A DNA stretch of 37,058 bases from Alphaproteobacteria bacterium (lineage in GTDB: Bacteria > Pseudomonadota > Alphaproteobacteria > Rhizobiales > JAKIUO01): the NCBI GenBank assembly GCA_024280895.1, contig JAJRPI010000013.1, positions 1-37,058 of the forward strand. Direction: 5' to 3'. How positions within the stretch are numbered: position 1 is the first letter of the stretch; every line of letters begins with the position of its first letter. Below, piece by piece: positions 1 through 8,729 of this stretch. Below the pieces are notes generated by a model, which had not been told where the DNA came from, did no database searches, and was given only the letters and a program-made list of their open reading frames with translations. The translations under genes and the position numbers were made by a program.

Positions 1-101
1 AGAAAACCCGCGAGTATGGTTTTCGAATTGGTCTTGCTCTCGTTCTTATGCTTATGATTTTCGCCACGTTAAACGACCTCATACACATCAAGGTGCTGTA
101 G
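1..101 (+). CDS. rseP: RseP-type site-2 protease, C-terminal end only (partial)
   Basis: The reading frame enters from the left edge (first whole codon at base 3) and stops with TAG at 99-101, giving the last 32 residues. The end reads YGFRIGLALVLMLMIFATLNDL, split here as YGFRIGLALVLM then LMIFATLNDL: a last transmembrane helix followed by the N-D-L/I-H tail that ends RseP/RasP intramembrane metalloproteases. This family cleaves membrane-anchored anti-sigma factors and leftover signal peptides. The catalytic HExxH region lies outside the window. The position directly upstream of bamA is the usual one for rseP in proteobacteria and supports the call, which otherwise rests on a short fragment. 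Confidence 0.8.
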   Translation, partial: KTREYGFRIGLALVLMLMIFATLNDLIHIKVL

Positions 102-360
102 GTCTGGCGAACAGCTGTTACTCATTAGTTACAAGCGTCGTGAAAACAACCCATATTTGGGATTATTGGCTATTAACCTCGTCAAGAATTCGGTAAACAT
201 GGTGTCAAGTGAGTATCTTCTAAAATAAAGAAGGACTCCAACGAGTATTTAGACGTCAATGGCAATTACAGCGTGGGGCTGTGCCAGCGGTTCAAGACAA
301 TTAAAAACTGTTCGCCTGGTATGAATTATGTCCAGGCAATTCGGGGACAAGAATTACAGT
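102..360. other. Gene-free stretch between rseP and bamA
   Basis: About 225-260 bases without a convincing reading frame, depending on which bamA start is used. I see no tRNA, no strong hairpin followed by a T-run and no clear -35/-10 pair. It presumably carries the bamA leader and possibly a promoter, but nothing specific can be pointed to. Confidence 0.5.
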
Positions 361-2697
361 ATGAACGTGCAAAAAATTAATTGGCGGGGGATGAAGTTGC
401 TGCTGGCAGTAATGCTATCATTTCCGTTGCTGGCTACGCCAGGAACAATGATCGGAGCAAGCCAGGTTCAGGCTGCTTCAGTTGGTAAAATTATTGTCAA
501 CGGCAATCAACGTGTGGAAGATGAGACTGTGCTCTCTTATCTTCAATTCGTGCCGGGTGACAGATATGATGCTTCCAAAGTTGACAGCTCGCTGAAATCA
601 CTGTTCGCAACAGGTTTGTTTAGCGACGTCAATATTTCACGCAAAGGACGCGTTGTTACAATAAGGGTTGTTGAAAACCCGATTATCAACAAAGTCGTCT
701 TTGAAGGAAATTCTGAAGTCGATGATGCAACACTGGTCGCCGAAATTCAGTTAAAACCTCGTTCGGTTTATACAAGGGCACGTGTTCGCTCTGATACGCG
801 CCGTGTTTTGAACGTCTATCAGCGCCAGGGTCTATTCGCAGCCAATGTCGAGCCCAAAATCATCAGAATCAATCATAATCGGGTTAATCTTGTCTTCGAA
901 GTTGATGAAGGGTCCAAGACCACCGTCAAAAACATCAATTTCATTGGTAATAGGGCCTTCTCTGATAGCCAGTTGCAAGATATTGTTACGACAAGTGAAA
1001 CCGGCCTGTTCAGCTTTATGAGCAGCAGTAATATATATGACCCAGACCGTCTCAATCTTGATCGGGAACTGTTGCGTCAATATTATATTAAAAACGGCTA
1101 TGCCGATGCACGGGTTATATCTGCTGTGGCTGATTTGGCTCCAGATGGTCAAAACTTCTTTATTACCTTCACGATTGACGAGGGTGAACTTTACAGGTTT
1201 GGCAATATCGATCTGGAAACCTCATTGGCTTCCCTTAATCCTGAATTGCTCCGAAACGAGATCACCACCTTTCCTGGCGAGATATACAATGCTGGTAAAA
1301 TCGATAAGACAACTGAGGCGATCACTCTGAAAACGGCGGAAGAAGGTTTCGCCTTTGCTCAAGTTCGTCCTGTCGTGCACAGAGACCCTCTGGCGAGAAC
1401 GATTGATATCAATTTTGTCGTCGAACAGGGGCCGCGGGTTTATATTGAGCGTATCGACATTACCGGCAATACCCGCACGAGAGATTACGTTATTCGTCGC
1501 GAATTTCGTCTCGCAGAAGGCGATGCCTATAATCGTTTGCTTGTTAAACGGGCAAAAGACAGGCTTAAAGGTCTTGGCTTCTTGAAAAAAGTAACGATCA
1601 AGCGGTCACGTGGTAGCGCGCCAGACCGGGTCGTTCTCAATGTGGCCGTCGTTGAAGATAGTTCTGGTGAACTTGGCTTTAGTGCTGGTTACTCCACATC
1701 GGATGGTGTAATTGGCGATGTGAGCGTTACCGAGCGTAACCTCATGGGGCGCGGACAGTTCCTGCAGCTTAAAGTGAAGGGTAGCTTTACCGGTAAAGGT
1801 CAGATCGACCTTAGCTTTACTGAACCAAGATTTCTTGATCAAAATCTGGCAGCTGGCTTTGATATTTTTCATCGGATTGCTGATCTCAGTAGTACGCTTG
1901 GATATGAGAAAATCGAAACTGGCGGTAAACTTCGTCTTTCAATGCCACTCAATGATGAAGTCAGATTGACTACCTATTATCGCTTTTTGCGTAGGGAAAT
2001 CACGAGCGTTGATTTTGACATCAATAATAATTCTTTGGCCGCCGATGACATTATAGACGGTGATGTAACGATCACATCCGCTGTAGGCTATGGTTTGACT
2101 TATGATACCAGGAACCATTTTAAAAAGCCGACACGTGGTTTGTTTGGGTCCGTTGCACAAGAATTTGCAGGTGTAGGTGGAGACAAGCAATATATACGTT
2201 CCTATCTTGAAGGGCGTGCATATTATCCGATCACCGAGAAAATCACCTTCGCTAGTCGTGCTAAAGCTGGCCACATTTCGGGCTGGGGCAGTAAAAGTCT
2301 TGATAGTACGGATGGCTTTACGAGTAGCGCTGATTGTGTGCGCGGCTTTGAAGCTGGTGGTTTTGGTCCCCGGACTGATAACGCAGGAGTATATGGCAAT
2401 GCTGTTGGCACTGACGCCTATGCCTGTGCAACAGCTGAAATCAGGTTTCCCTTCCCTTTCATCCCGGATAATCTGGGACTTTCAGGGGCCGTATTTGCTG
2501 ACGCAGGTATGATGTTTGATCCAGTATTGTCATCAAGTACAATCATTGATGACGACACGATAAGGGCCTCTGTTGGCGTTGGCCTCTTGTGGGATTCACC
2601 TATGGGTCCGTTGCGCATGGACTTTGCCTATGCTCTTCAAGAAGAGAAACATGATAAGACACAACTCTTTAGTTTTGGAGCGCAAACGAAATTCTAA
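361..2697 (+). CDS. bamA: Outer membrane protein assembly factor BamA
   Basis: BamA is the central beta-barrel of the BAM machine that folds proteins into the outer membrane. From the 361 start the protein has about 778 residues, normal for the family. A signal peptide with a hydrophobic core (LLLAVMLSFPLLA) ends near VQA-AS. Five POTRA repeats follow (roughly residues 40-430), opening with IIVNGNQRVEDE, and then a 16-strand barrel to the C-terminal FSFGAQTKF, whose final Phe is the usual BAM signal. Start choice is uncertain: ATG 361 has GGGGA 13 bases upstream, ATG 328 in the same frame has no visible ribosome site, and ATG 391 has a G-rich tract directly against it. A strong intrinsic terminator follows at 2721. 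No skp/ompH gene sits between bamA and lpxD. Confidence 0.97.
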   Translation: MNVQKINWRGMKLLLAVMLSFPLLATPGTMIGASQVQAASVGKIIVNGNQRVEDETVLSYLQFVPGDRYDASKVDSSLKSLFATGLFSDVNISRKGRVVTIRVVENPIINKVVFEGNSEVDDATLVAEIQLKPRSVYTRARVRSDTRRVLNVYQRQGLFAANVEPKIIRINHNRVNLVFEVDEGSKTTVKNINFIGNRAFSDSQLQDIVTTSETGLFSFMSSSNIYDPDRLNLDRELLRQYYIKNGYADARVISAVADLAPDGQNFFITFTIDEGELYRFGNIDLETSLASLNPELLRNEITTFPGEIYNAGKIDKTTEAITLKTAEEGFAFAQVRPVVHRDPLARTIDINFVVEQGPRVYIERIDITGNTRTRDYVIRREFRLAEGDAYNRLLVKRAKDRLKGLGFLKKVTIKRSRGSAPDRVVLNVAVVEDSSGELGFSAGYSTSDGVIGDVSVTERNLMGRGQFLQLKVKGSFTGKGQIDLSFTEPRFLDQNLAAGFDIFHRIADLSSTLGYEKIETGGKLRLSMPLNDEVRLTTYYRFLRREITSVDFDINNNSLAADDIIDGDVTITSAVGYGLTYDTRNHFKKPTRGLFGSVAQEFAGVGGDKQYIRSYLEGRAYYPITEKITFASRAKAGHISGWGSKSLDSTDGFTSSADCVRGFEAGGFGPRTDNAGVYGNAVGTDAYACATAEIRFPFPFIPDNLGLSGAVFADAGMMFDPVLSSSTIIDDDTIRASVGVGLLWDSPMGPLRMDFAYALQEEKHDKTQLFSFGAQTKF

Positions 2698-2720
2698 TCA
2701 TTTCGAAGATCAACCATAAA

Positions 2721-2751
2721 AACGCTGCTCCAACTGGAGCAGCGTTTTTTT
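2721..2751 (+). terminator. Intrinsic terminator after bamA
   Basis: A perfect 11-bp stem, AACGCTGCTCC (2721-2731) with GGAGCAGCGTT (2736-2746), encloses the four-base loop AACT and runs straight into seven T residues. It starts 23 bases after the bamA stop codon. This is a textbook Rho-independent terminator and implies that lpxD and later genes have their own promoter or depend on read-through. Confidence 0.95.
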
Positions 2752-2887
2752 GTTTACAATGGTTCTTTGGTTGCGATTGTGCAGGGGATGATTTTGAATT
2801 TACGGGATTAAATGCTATTTCCTTGTTATCGATTCAAGACCATCGTTGCGCTTGAGCAAGCTTTACGGACAGGAGTGATATACAAGT

Positions 2888-3931
2888 ATGGATCATCCCG
2901 GATTTTTTGAGAATAAAGGACCTTTTTCCTTAGCGGAAATTGTCAATCTTATTGATGCCGAACTTGTTGGTTCGTCTGGCCCGTCTGGGGATGATGGCAC
3001 CATAAGGGATATCAAATCGCTTGATCTGGCTGGCGATGGACACCTCACTTTTTTTGAAAATAAAAAATATCGCAGACAATTTGAAACAACCAGCGCGTCG
3101 GTTTGTATTGTCTCCCCAGCTTTCAAGGATCACGATACCAGCGCCACGATGCTACTGGTGGTTCCCGATCCGTACCGGGCTTACGCCATGGTGCTTGGCC
3201 TGTTTTATCCCACAGCTGCCAGACCCTTATCTTATGGACCTGTTGCCGAAGGTAACTCGTCCCTTGTTAACCCCACCGCTGAAATAGAAGATGGGGCAAT
3301 CATCGAACCTGGTGCGGTGATCGGGGCCGGGGCTAAAATTGGCAGGGATAGTATTATATCGTCGGGCGCGGTGATTGGCGCACGTTGCTATATCGGCCGC
3401 AATTGTTCAATCGGCGCCAATGCAAGCATTAGTTGCTCGCTGATTGGCGATGGTGTGATTATCCATCAGGGCGCTGCGATCGGACAAGATGGGTTTGGCT
3501 TCGCCATGGGCGCACAGGGGCATTTAAAAGTCCCACAGATTGGCCGGGTTATTATTCAAGACCATGTGGAAATTGGCGCCAATACGACCATTGACAGAGG
3601 AGCGTTGAAAGATACAGTTATTGGCCAAGGGACCAAAATTGATAATCTCGTTCAGATCGGCCACAATGTCATAATTGGTCAGAACTGCGTGATTGTTTCT
3701 CAAGTTGGCATCTCTGGAAGTACAGAGCTTGGAGACTTCGTTATATTTGGCGGGCAGGGTGGTTGTGTCGGTCATATCAAAATTGGCGATGGTGTGAAAA
3801 TTGCAGCTAACGGAAAAATCGTCAATAATGTTGAACCTGGTGCGATTATCGGTGGCGCTCCCGCCGTTCCCATCATGCAATGGAAGAGGCAAATAGTCGC
3901 GATCAAAAAATTGGCTGCAAAAAAGAAATAG
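2888..3931 (+). CDS. lpxD: UDP-3-O-(3-hydroxyacyl)glucosamine N-acyltransferase LpxD
   Basis: LpxD adds the second acyl chain (amide-linked) to UDP-3-O-acylglucosamine in lipid A synthesis, in the cytoplasm, using acyl-ACP. The protein has 347 residues, typical for LpxD. The N-terminal domain (about 1-110) binds the uridine nucleotide. From about 115 it is a left-handed beta-helix built of hexapeptide repeats ([14 protein letters not shown] and many more). The likely catalytic His259 lies in the QIGHNV motif. The C-terminus is Lys-rich. AGGAG at 2871-2875 precedes the ATG by 12 bases. It heads the lpxD-fabZ-lpxA-lpxI-lpxB cluster and is separated from bamA by a terminator. Confidence 0.97.
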   Translation: MDHPGFFENKGPFSLAEIVNLIDAELVGSSGPSGDDGTIRDIKSLDLAGDGHLTFFENKKYRRQFETTSASVCIVSPAFKDHDTSATMLLVVPDPYRAYAMVLGLFYPTAARPLSYGPVAEGNSSLVNPTAEIEDGAIIEPGAVIGAGAKIGRDSIISSGAVIGARCYIGRNCSIGANASISCSLIGDGVIIHQGAAIGQDGFGFAMGAQGHLKVPQIGRVIIQDHVEIGANTTIDRGALKDTVIGQGTKIDNLVQIGHNVIIGQNCVIVSQVGISGSTELGDFVIFGGQGGCVGHIKIGDGVKIAANGKIVNNVEPGAIIGGAPAVPIMQWKRQIVAIKKLAAKKK

Positions 3932-4057
3932 ACCAACAGTGACGATAAATCATGGGTTTAACTCCTCTCCATTATTGAATATAGATAGAGCAAAGGATTG
4001 GTGCAGATTGCTCAAACAAGCACGATGCTTGCGGCCAACGCCAGTGAAGGACCAGAT

Positions 4058-4540
4058 ATGACAGAACAACAAAAAAACCTTGAGACTACCGATATTATAG
4101 AGATTATGAAGCTGCTGCCCCATCGCTATCCCTTTTTGATGGTGGATCGCATTACCGATATCGATGGTGATGAAAGCGCGATTGGGCTTAAAAATGTCAC
4201 CTATAATGAGAATTTTTTTCAAGGGCATTTTCCTGCATTTCCGGTGATGCCGGGGGTCTTGCTTATTGAGGGCATGGCTCAGACAGCAGGAGCGCTTTGT
4301 GTGCACAATATGGAAGAGAGTTATGAGCCAAGCCTCGTCTATTTCATGACCATCGACAAAGCTCGGTTTCGCAAGCCTGTGGTGCCGGGGGATCAGGTGC
4401 GTTATCACGTAAAAAAAATTCGTAATCGAGGTAAAGTCTGGCGTTTTCGCTGCGAAGCCAAGGTGGATGGTGATCTCGTCGCTCAGGCAGAAATCAGTGC
4501 CATGGTAACAGTGGATATTGATGCAAAGGCGATGTCTTGA
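4058..4540 (+). CDS. fabZ: 3-hydroxyacyl-ACP dehydratase FabZ
   Basis: FabZ dehydrates 3-hydroxyacyl-ACP in fatty acid elongation. It competes with LpxA and LpxD for 3-hydroxyacyl-ACP, which explains why it lies among lipid A genes. The chosen ATG at 4058 has GAAGGA six bases upstream and gives 160 residues, the normal size. The frame is open back to a TTG at 3998, but that would add 20 residues of low-complexity sequence. Seen in the protein: [11 protein letters not shown], then [20 protein letters not shown], which holds the catalytic pair His57 and Glu71 of the hot-dog fold. The stop codon TGA shares its last base with the lpxA ATG, so the two are translationally coupled. Confidence 0.96.
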   Translation: MTEQQKNLETTDIIEIMKLLPHRYPFLMVDRITDIDGDESAIGLKNVTYNENFFQGHFPAFPVMPGVLLIEGMAQTAGALCVHNMEESYEPSLVYFMTIDKARFRKPVVPGDQVRYHVKKIRNRGKVWRFRCEAKVDGDLVAQAEISAMVTVDIDAKAMS

Positions 4541-5328
4541 TGTCCGACATTCATTCCTCTGCTATTATAAGCGACGGTGCAAAAATTGACGATGACGTTT
4601 TCGTTGGGCCGTTTTGTGTGATTGGTGACGGCGTCACTCTTGGTGCCGGCGTCAAAATACATGCTCATGTTGTTGTCGAGGGAAATACCCGCATTGGCGC
4701 AGGGACCCAGATTTTTCCTTTCAGTGCCATTGGTCTGGCACCTCAGGACAAGAAATTTGCTGGCGAAGAAAGCCAGCTGGAGATTGGCGAAAACAATGTT
4801 ATTCGCGAACATGTCACCATGAATCCTGGGACCAGTGGCGGTGGTAACCTCACCAAGGTTGGCTCGAACGGCCTCTTTATGGTTGGCTCTCATATCGCTC
4901 ATGATTGTGTCATCGGTGACCATGTGATTCTCGCCAATAATGCCACCGTGGCAGGACATTGTCAGATTGGTGATCATGTTATACTTGGCGGCCTTTGTGC
5001 GCTGCATCAGTTTGTTCGGGTTGGTGATTATGCTTTTGTCGGCGGAATGACAGGCGTCGAAGCTGATATCATTCCCTTTGGCATGGCGCTTGGCAATCGA
5101 GCAGCGCTGGCGGGCCTTAATCTTGTTGGTATGCGTCGTCATGATATTCCGCGTGAACAGATCCATGCGGTTCGTAAGGCTTACAAAGAGCTGTTTGCAG
5201 GTGAAGGCACATTGATGGAGCGCGTTGAACTCGTCGATAACGAATTTAGTTCAGATGCCAGCGTGCAAAAAATTATAAACTTTATAAAATCTGCATCTGA
5301 TCGATCTTTTTGCATCCCGCAAAAATAA
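4540..5328 (+). CDS. lpxA: Acyl-ACP--UDP-N-acetylglucosamine O-acyltransferase LpxA
   Basis: LpxA catalyses the first step of lipid A synthesis, 3-O-acylation of UDP-GlcNAc, as a cytoplasmic trimer. The protein has 262 residues, the usual length. The first two thirds are hexapeptide repeats of a left-handed beta-helix (for example GDGVTLGAGVKI), with the conserved HIAHDC motif containing the catalytic His121. A helical C-terminal domain begins around residue 190 (MRRHDIPREQIHAVRKAYKE). The ATG overlaps the fabZ stop by one base (TGATG). A TTG directly upstream at 4537 could also be read but is less likely. Confidence 0.97.
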   Translation: MSDIHSSAIISDGAKIDDDVFVGPFCVIGDGVTLGAGVKIHAHVVVEGNTRIGAGTQIFPFSAIGLAPQDKKFAGEESQLEIGENNVIREHVTMNPGTSGGGNLTKVGSNGLFMVGSHIAHDCVIGDHVILANNATVAGHCQIGDHVILGGLCALHQFVRVGDYAFVGGMTGVEADIIPFGMALGNRAALAGLNLVGMRRHDIPREQIHAVRKAYKELFAGEGTLMERVELVDNEFSSDASVQKIINFIKSASDRSFCIPQK

Positions 5329-5344
5329 CCCTGATTTCTGGAAA

Positions 5345-6193
5345 GTGTCACAATCCGTGGAAAAGCTGGGCATAATTTCAGGGGGCGGGGGGTTACCCTG
5401 TGATGTTGCGCGAGCAGCGGCAGCCGGTAATCGGCCCGTTCATCTCATTGGCATAGAGGGGGAAGCAGATCAGCAGATCGGCGAATTTTCCCATAGCTGG
5501 GTCAAGTGGGGGGAAATCGGGCGCTTGTTTGCCATTCTACGCGAAGAAAATTGTGTTGATGTGGTGATTATCGGCCATGTAAAGCGCCCTGACCTTTCAC
5601 AGGTCCGCATGGATCTAGGCGCTTTGAAGCTGTTGCCTTTTATCATGAAATTGAAAACAGGTGGTGACGATAGTATTTTATCCAAAATCGCAGGCCTGTT
5701 CGAAGATAAGGGCCACCGCGTTTGTTCTGTTCTCGATCTTGTTCCCTCTCTAGCGGCGGACCTTGGCGAGATGAGCGACTCAAAACCTGGTGCGAGTGAT
5801 CGAGAGGATATCGCAACGGGGCTCGATGTCGTGGCTGCAATGGGCCGTTTTGACGTGGGGCAGGCGGTTGTAGTTGTTAATGGTCATGTCATTGCTGTTG
5901 AAGGGGCTGAAGGCACAGATCAGATGCTCGAGCGCTGCCAGACCTTGCGGCAATGGGGGCGCAAAGGACGCCATGGAGTGCTTGTAAAGGCTCCTAAACC
6001 CTCACAGGATCGACGTATTGATTTACCAACAATTGGTCCAAAAACCGTTGATCGGGCGCTTGCCGCTAATCTTGCCGGGATCGCTATTGCCGCCGGGGAA
6101 ACATTGATCGCAGATAAGTCAGCGACGATCAAGGCGGCCAACATGGGCAAGCTTTTTTTACACGGTGTAAATTTTCCTGGGGACGGATCATGA
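5345..6193 (+). CDS. lpxI: UDP-2,3-diacylglucosamine pyrophosphatase LpxI
   Basis: LpxI (formerly DUF1009) hydrolyses UDP-2,3-diacylglucosamine to lipid X. It does the job that LpxH, an unrelated enzyme, performs in gammaproteobacteria. The protein has 282 residues and starts LGIISGGGGLP, the glycine-rich N-terminal motif of the family. Conserved acidic and glycine-rich segments follow, including VVNGHVIAVEGAEGTDQML and LIADKSATIKAANMGK. The start is GTG at 5345; a second GTG at 5357 is possible and neither has an ideal ribosome site. It lies 16 bases after lpxA and overlaps lpxB by four bases (ATGA), the standard alphaproteobacterial arrangement. Confidence 0.95.
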   Translation: MSQSVEKLGIISGGGGLPCDVARAAAAGNRPVHLIGIEGEADQQIGEFSHSWVKWGEIGRLFAILREENCVDVVIIGHVKRPDLSQVRMDLGALKLLPFIMKLKTGGDDSILSKIAGLFEDKGHRVCSVLDLVPSLAADLGEMSDSKPGASDREDIATGLDVVAAMGRFDVGQAVVVVNGHVIAVEGAEGTDQMLERCQTLRQWGRKGRHGVLVKAPKPSQDRRIDLPTIGPKTVDRALAANLAGIAIAAGETLIADKSATIKAANMGKLFLHGVNFPGDGS

Positions 6194-7368
6194 CGGCGCG
6201 CAAACGCATATTCATTGTGGCAGGAGAACATTCCGGTGATTTTTTGGGAGCGTCTTTGATGCGCTCTCTGAACCGTGAGCTCGAACAACCCCCCATTTAT
6301 GCTGGTGTCGGCGGCTCTTCAATGGAATTGGAGGGATTGCATAGCCTGTTTCCTTTGCGTGATGTTGCCGTTATGGGGCTCACAGCCATCATTTCCCGGC
6401 TTCCAACGGTGGTAAAGCGCGTCTACCAAACCGTGGATGCGGCGATTTCATTTGATCCAGATATTGTCGTGATCATCGATAGTCCGGAATTTACCCATCC
6501 AATCGCCAAGCGAATCAGGCGAAAATTGCCCGAAGTTCCGATCATCGACTATGTGTCTCCCAGCGTATGGGCTTGGCGTCCCGGGCGCGCGAAAAAAATG
6601 AACAGATATGTCGATCATGTTTTGGCCCTGTTGCCTTTTGAACCGGCAGCTCATCAACGGCTTGGCGGTCCAGCTTGCAACTATGTTGGCCATCCTTTGA
6701 TCGAAAAAGTTGATTTTATCAAGCAATGCTCGGCGCAGGCGTTGCAAAGCAAACTGTCAATATGTGATGAAGCGATTAAGCTGGTAGTTTTGCCTGGAAG
6801 TCGTCCAAATGAAGTTAAGCGTCTTATGGCTCCGTTCGGGGAGGCCATCGACAAGCTCCGCCTAAAACACAAAAATCTCGAAATACTAATTCCAGTCATG
6901 CCAACGGTAGAGACATTGATCGTTGAGCTCAGCTCCAATTGGTCGGTTATCCCCCATTTGTTACGCGGAGAGAGCGACAAATATGCAGCATTTAATCTGG
7001 CGAATGCCGCGTTTGCGGCGTCTGGCACTGTGACCCTGGAACTTGCTCTCACAAAGGTCCCTATGGTTGTGGCGTATATTATGGGTAAACCGGAATACAG
7101 CCTACGCAAAATGGTGAGTGTCCAATCCATTGTGCTTGCCAATCTCGTGCTTGGCGAGAATGTTTTTCCTGAATTTCTGCAAGAAAAGTGTACGCCAGAC
7201 AATCTGCTAGCGGCTATGGATGAGCTGTTAAGTGAGACACCAGCTCTTGCCGCTCAACAAGATGGTTTGAACTTGGTGCACGAGAAAATCATGTTGAAGG
7301 GGACGACACCAAGCCGTGAAGCAGCGAAAATCGTCAACTCATATATCAATGGTCAAGCCAGCCAGTGA
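6190..7368 (+). CDS. lpxB: Lipid-A-disaccharide synthase LpxB
   Basis: LpxB joins UDP-2,3-diacylglucosamine to lipid X (the LpxI product) to form the lipid A disaccharide at the inner face of the inner membrane. The protein has 392 residues, the normal length. Seen: IFIVAGEHSGDFLGASLM at the N-terminus, IDYVSPSVWAWRPGRAKKM in the middle, VLPGSRPNEVKRL at the start of the second Rossmann-like domain, and AFAASGTVTLELAL, all hallmarks of this GT-B glycosyltransferase (GT19). The ATG overlaps the lpxI stop as ATGA. It is the last gene of the cluster; the next gene converges on it from the other strand with 20 bases between. Confidence 0.97.
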   Translation: MTARKRIFIVAGEHSGDFLGASLMRSLNRELEQPPIYAGVGGSSMELEGLHSLFPLRDVAVMGLTAIISRLPTVVKRVYQTVDAAISFDPDIVVIIDSPEFTHPIAKRIRRKLPEVPIIDYVSPSVWAWRPGRAKKMNRYVDHVLALLPFEPAAHQRLGGPACNYVGHPLIEKVDFIKQCSAQALQSKLSICDEAIKLVVLPGSRPNEVKRLMAPFGEAIDKLRLKHKNLEILIPVMPTVETLIVELSSNWSVIPHLLRGESDKYAAFNLANAAFAASGTVTLELALTKVPMVVAYIMGKPEYSLRKMVSVQSIVLANLVLGENVFPEFLQEKCTPDNLLAAMDELLSETPALAAQQDGLNLVHEKIMLKGTTPSREAAKIVNSYINGQASQ

Positions 7369-7388
7369 CTCGCCGAGCACATTCATCT

Positions 7389-7820
7389 TCATTTTATGGA
7401 ACTACCGAGATAATGAAGAGCAACCTCCCTCGTGTGGGGCATCGCGCGATGTTCGATCACAAACACTCCTTGCCAGGTGCCCAAAGCCATCTGGCCCTCT
7501 TGCACGGGGACGGCTAGCTGTGTTTGCGTGACCATGCTTTTGATGTGGGAGGGCATATCGTCAGGGCCCTCACTGCAATGGCGATAATCTGTTCGCTCAG
7601 GGGCGAGGCCGTCGAGGGCATCAACAAGATCCAGTGCAACGGTCGGGTCAGCATTTTCCTGCACGGTCAGGGAAGCAGATGTGTGCCGAATAAAAATGGT
7701 CAAAAGCCCATCTTTGGCTTGTATGCGATCAAGCCAGCTCTGCAATTGCAGGTTAATTTCGAATAACCCCTTGCCGGTCGTGGGCACATTAATCGTATGC
7801 AAGTTCTGGCTTAATGGCAT
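7389..7820 (-). CDS. YjbQ/UPF0047 family protein (secondary thiamine-phosphate synthase enzyme family)
   Basis: The protein has 143 residues, the usual size for this small beta-rich family. Seen: IFIRHTSASLTVQENADP near residue 45, EGPDDMPSHIKSM near 86 and GTWQGVFVIEHR near 115. These carry the conserved His, Asp and Glu residues that form the presumed metal-binding active site. The E. coli member YjbQ was reported to have weak thiamine-phosphate synthase activity, hence the family name; the true role is not settled. It is the second gene of a two-gene unit, 38 bases after the small secreted protein, and converges on lpxB. No terminator hairpin is visible in the 20-base gap. Confidence 0.92.
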   Translation of the reverse strand: MPLSQNLHTINVPTTGKGLFEINLQLQSWLDRIQAKDGLLTIFIRHTSASLTVQENADPTVALDLVDALDGLAPERTDYRHCSEGPDDMPSHIKSMVTQTQLAVPVQEGQMALGTWQGVFVIEHRAMPHTREVALHYLGSSIK

Positions 7821-7858
7821 GGTGGTTTTTCTTGGTATCCTTTTAGGGAGATATAGAT

Positions 7859-8296
7859 TTACAGAGGCACACCTTCTTCGTGCTTTTTATCTTTTTTCAG
7901 ATCCTCAACCATACCCTTAAAGCGATGAAGCAGCTTCTCCATAAAATCCATGGCCTTATCCACGTCCTCCTCAGTGGGGACTTCGAGTTTGCCACTATTA
8001 CCCGGGGCAGGGGCTAGTCTTGCGGCGTCCAGTTCCGCGCGCAAACTATCATTTTCCTGTTCCAGACGACGCAGCTTTTCTTGAAGGGAACTACTTTCTC
8101 CTTCGACTCCCTGGCATTTCAATCGCCCAGAAACGTGCGCGCACAGGGCAACTTCGCCAGTTTTGGTATCCAGTCTTAATATTCCGTCTTTGGTTGGTGT
8201 CATGGAATAGCGACCTGTCTCTGCTTGGGCAATTGATGCAACGACAAGAAAAGACCCCGCGATAAAGGTGGATGAGATCAGCTGGACTTTGGTCAT
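7859..8296 (-). CDS. Small secreted coiled-coil protein, function unknown
   Basis: The protein has 145 residues. A signal peptide (core FIAGSFLVVASIA, probable cleavage after AQA at about residue 25) is followed by a short domain GRYSMTPTKDGILRLDTKTGEVALC with a second Cys a few residues on (RLKC), suggesting a disulfide. Residues about 65-95 form a coiled coil (SLQEKLRRLEQENDSLRAEL), then a helical, Lys/Glu-rich tail. From memory the GRYxM-(x)-DG-LRLDT-TG pattern recurs in uncharacterised Hyphomicrobiales proteins; I know no assigned function. GGAG sits seven bases before the ATG. It is upstream of, and probably co-transcribed with, the YjbQ-family gene. Confidence 0.85.
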   Translation of the reverse strand: MTKVQLISSTFIAGSFLVVASIAQAETGRYSMTPTKDGILRLDTKTGEVALCAHVSGRLKCQGVEGESSSLQEKLRRLEQENDSLRAELDAARLAPAPGNSGKLEVPTEEDVDKAMDFMEKLLHRFKGMVEDLKKDKKHEEGVPL

Positions 8297-8729
8297 GTTC
8301 TACTCCATTGGAATCATTGATGCGTTTTAAGCGAGATCTGCTTTGTAAAAGTTTGTGAATTGACCTTAGTATATGGCCAATACGCCTATAATTACAAAGG
8401 TTCTGCGTTGCGAAACGATGGTGACAGTTAAGCACACCATATTTTTGCTGCGAGCATTTAATTTTCAACATTGAAAAATGGCTATTTTTTGCCTCTCAGG
8501 CAGAGTGTATTAACCGTTTTTTCACTCCGATCATCAAGAGTGTATTTAGACCTTCCGCTGTGTTCATCGTGCGGGATTTTTCGCGCGTATTTGCGATGGA
8601 GAGACGATGAGTGTGCTTCAGGCTGGACTGGCAATGCCACTATTACCCGCATTTTCAGGGGTTGTATTTTCCACGTGAATATCAATTTTGTGTTCTGGCC
8701 ATATTTCTATGGCCTGCAAGGAGATCGTT
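8297..8729. other. Gene-free region between two divergent genes
   Basis: These 433 bases separate the secreted protein (-) from the PodJ-like gene (+) and must hold both promoters. Visible: a TATAAT at 8387-8392 without a well-spaced -35 (a TTGACC at 8360 is 21 bases away); a GAATC methylation-type site at 8311; TTAACC near 8510, resembling a CtrA half site; and a 7-bp inverted repeat TCATCGT/ACGATGA (8564-8570, 8604-8610) in the probable leader. None is strong alone. Short open frames here lack ribosome sites and family resemblance. Confidence 0.5.

Noticed and set aside
4483-5166. 227-codon open frame on the - strand inside lpxA
   Set aside because: Shadow of the hexapeptide repeats of lpxA; composition is not protein-like.
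8297-8729. CtrA binding sites controlling podJ
   Set aside because: Only isolated TTAA half sites are present; no TTAA-N7-TTAA pair was found, so no site is claimed.
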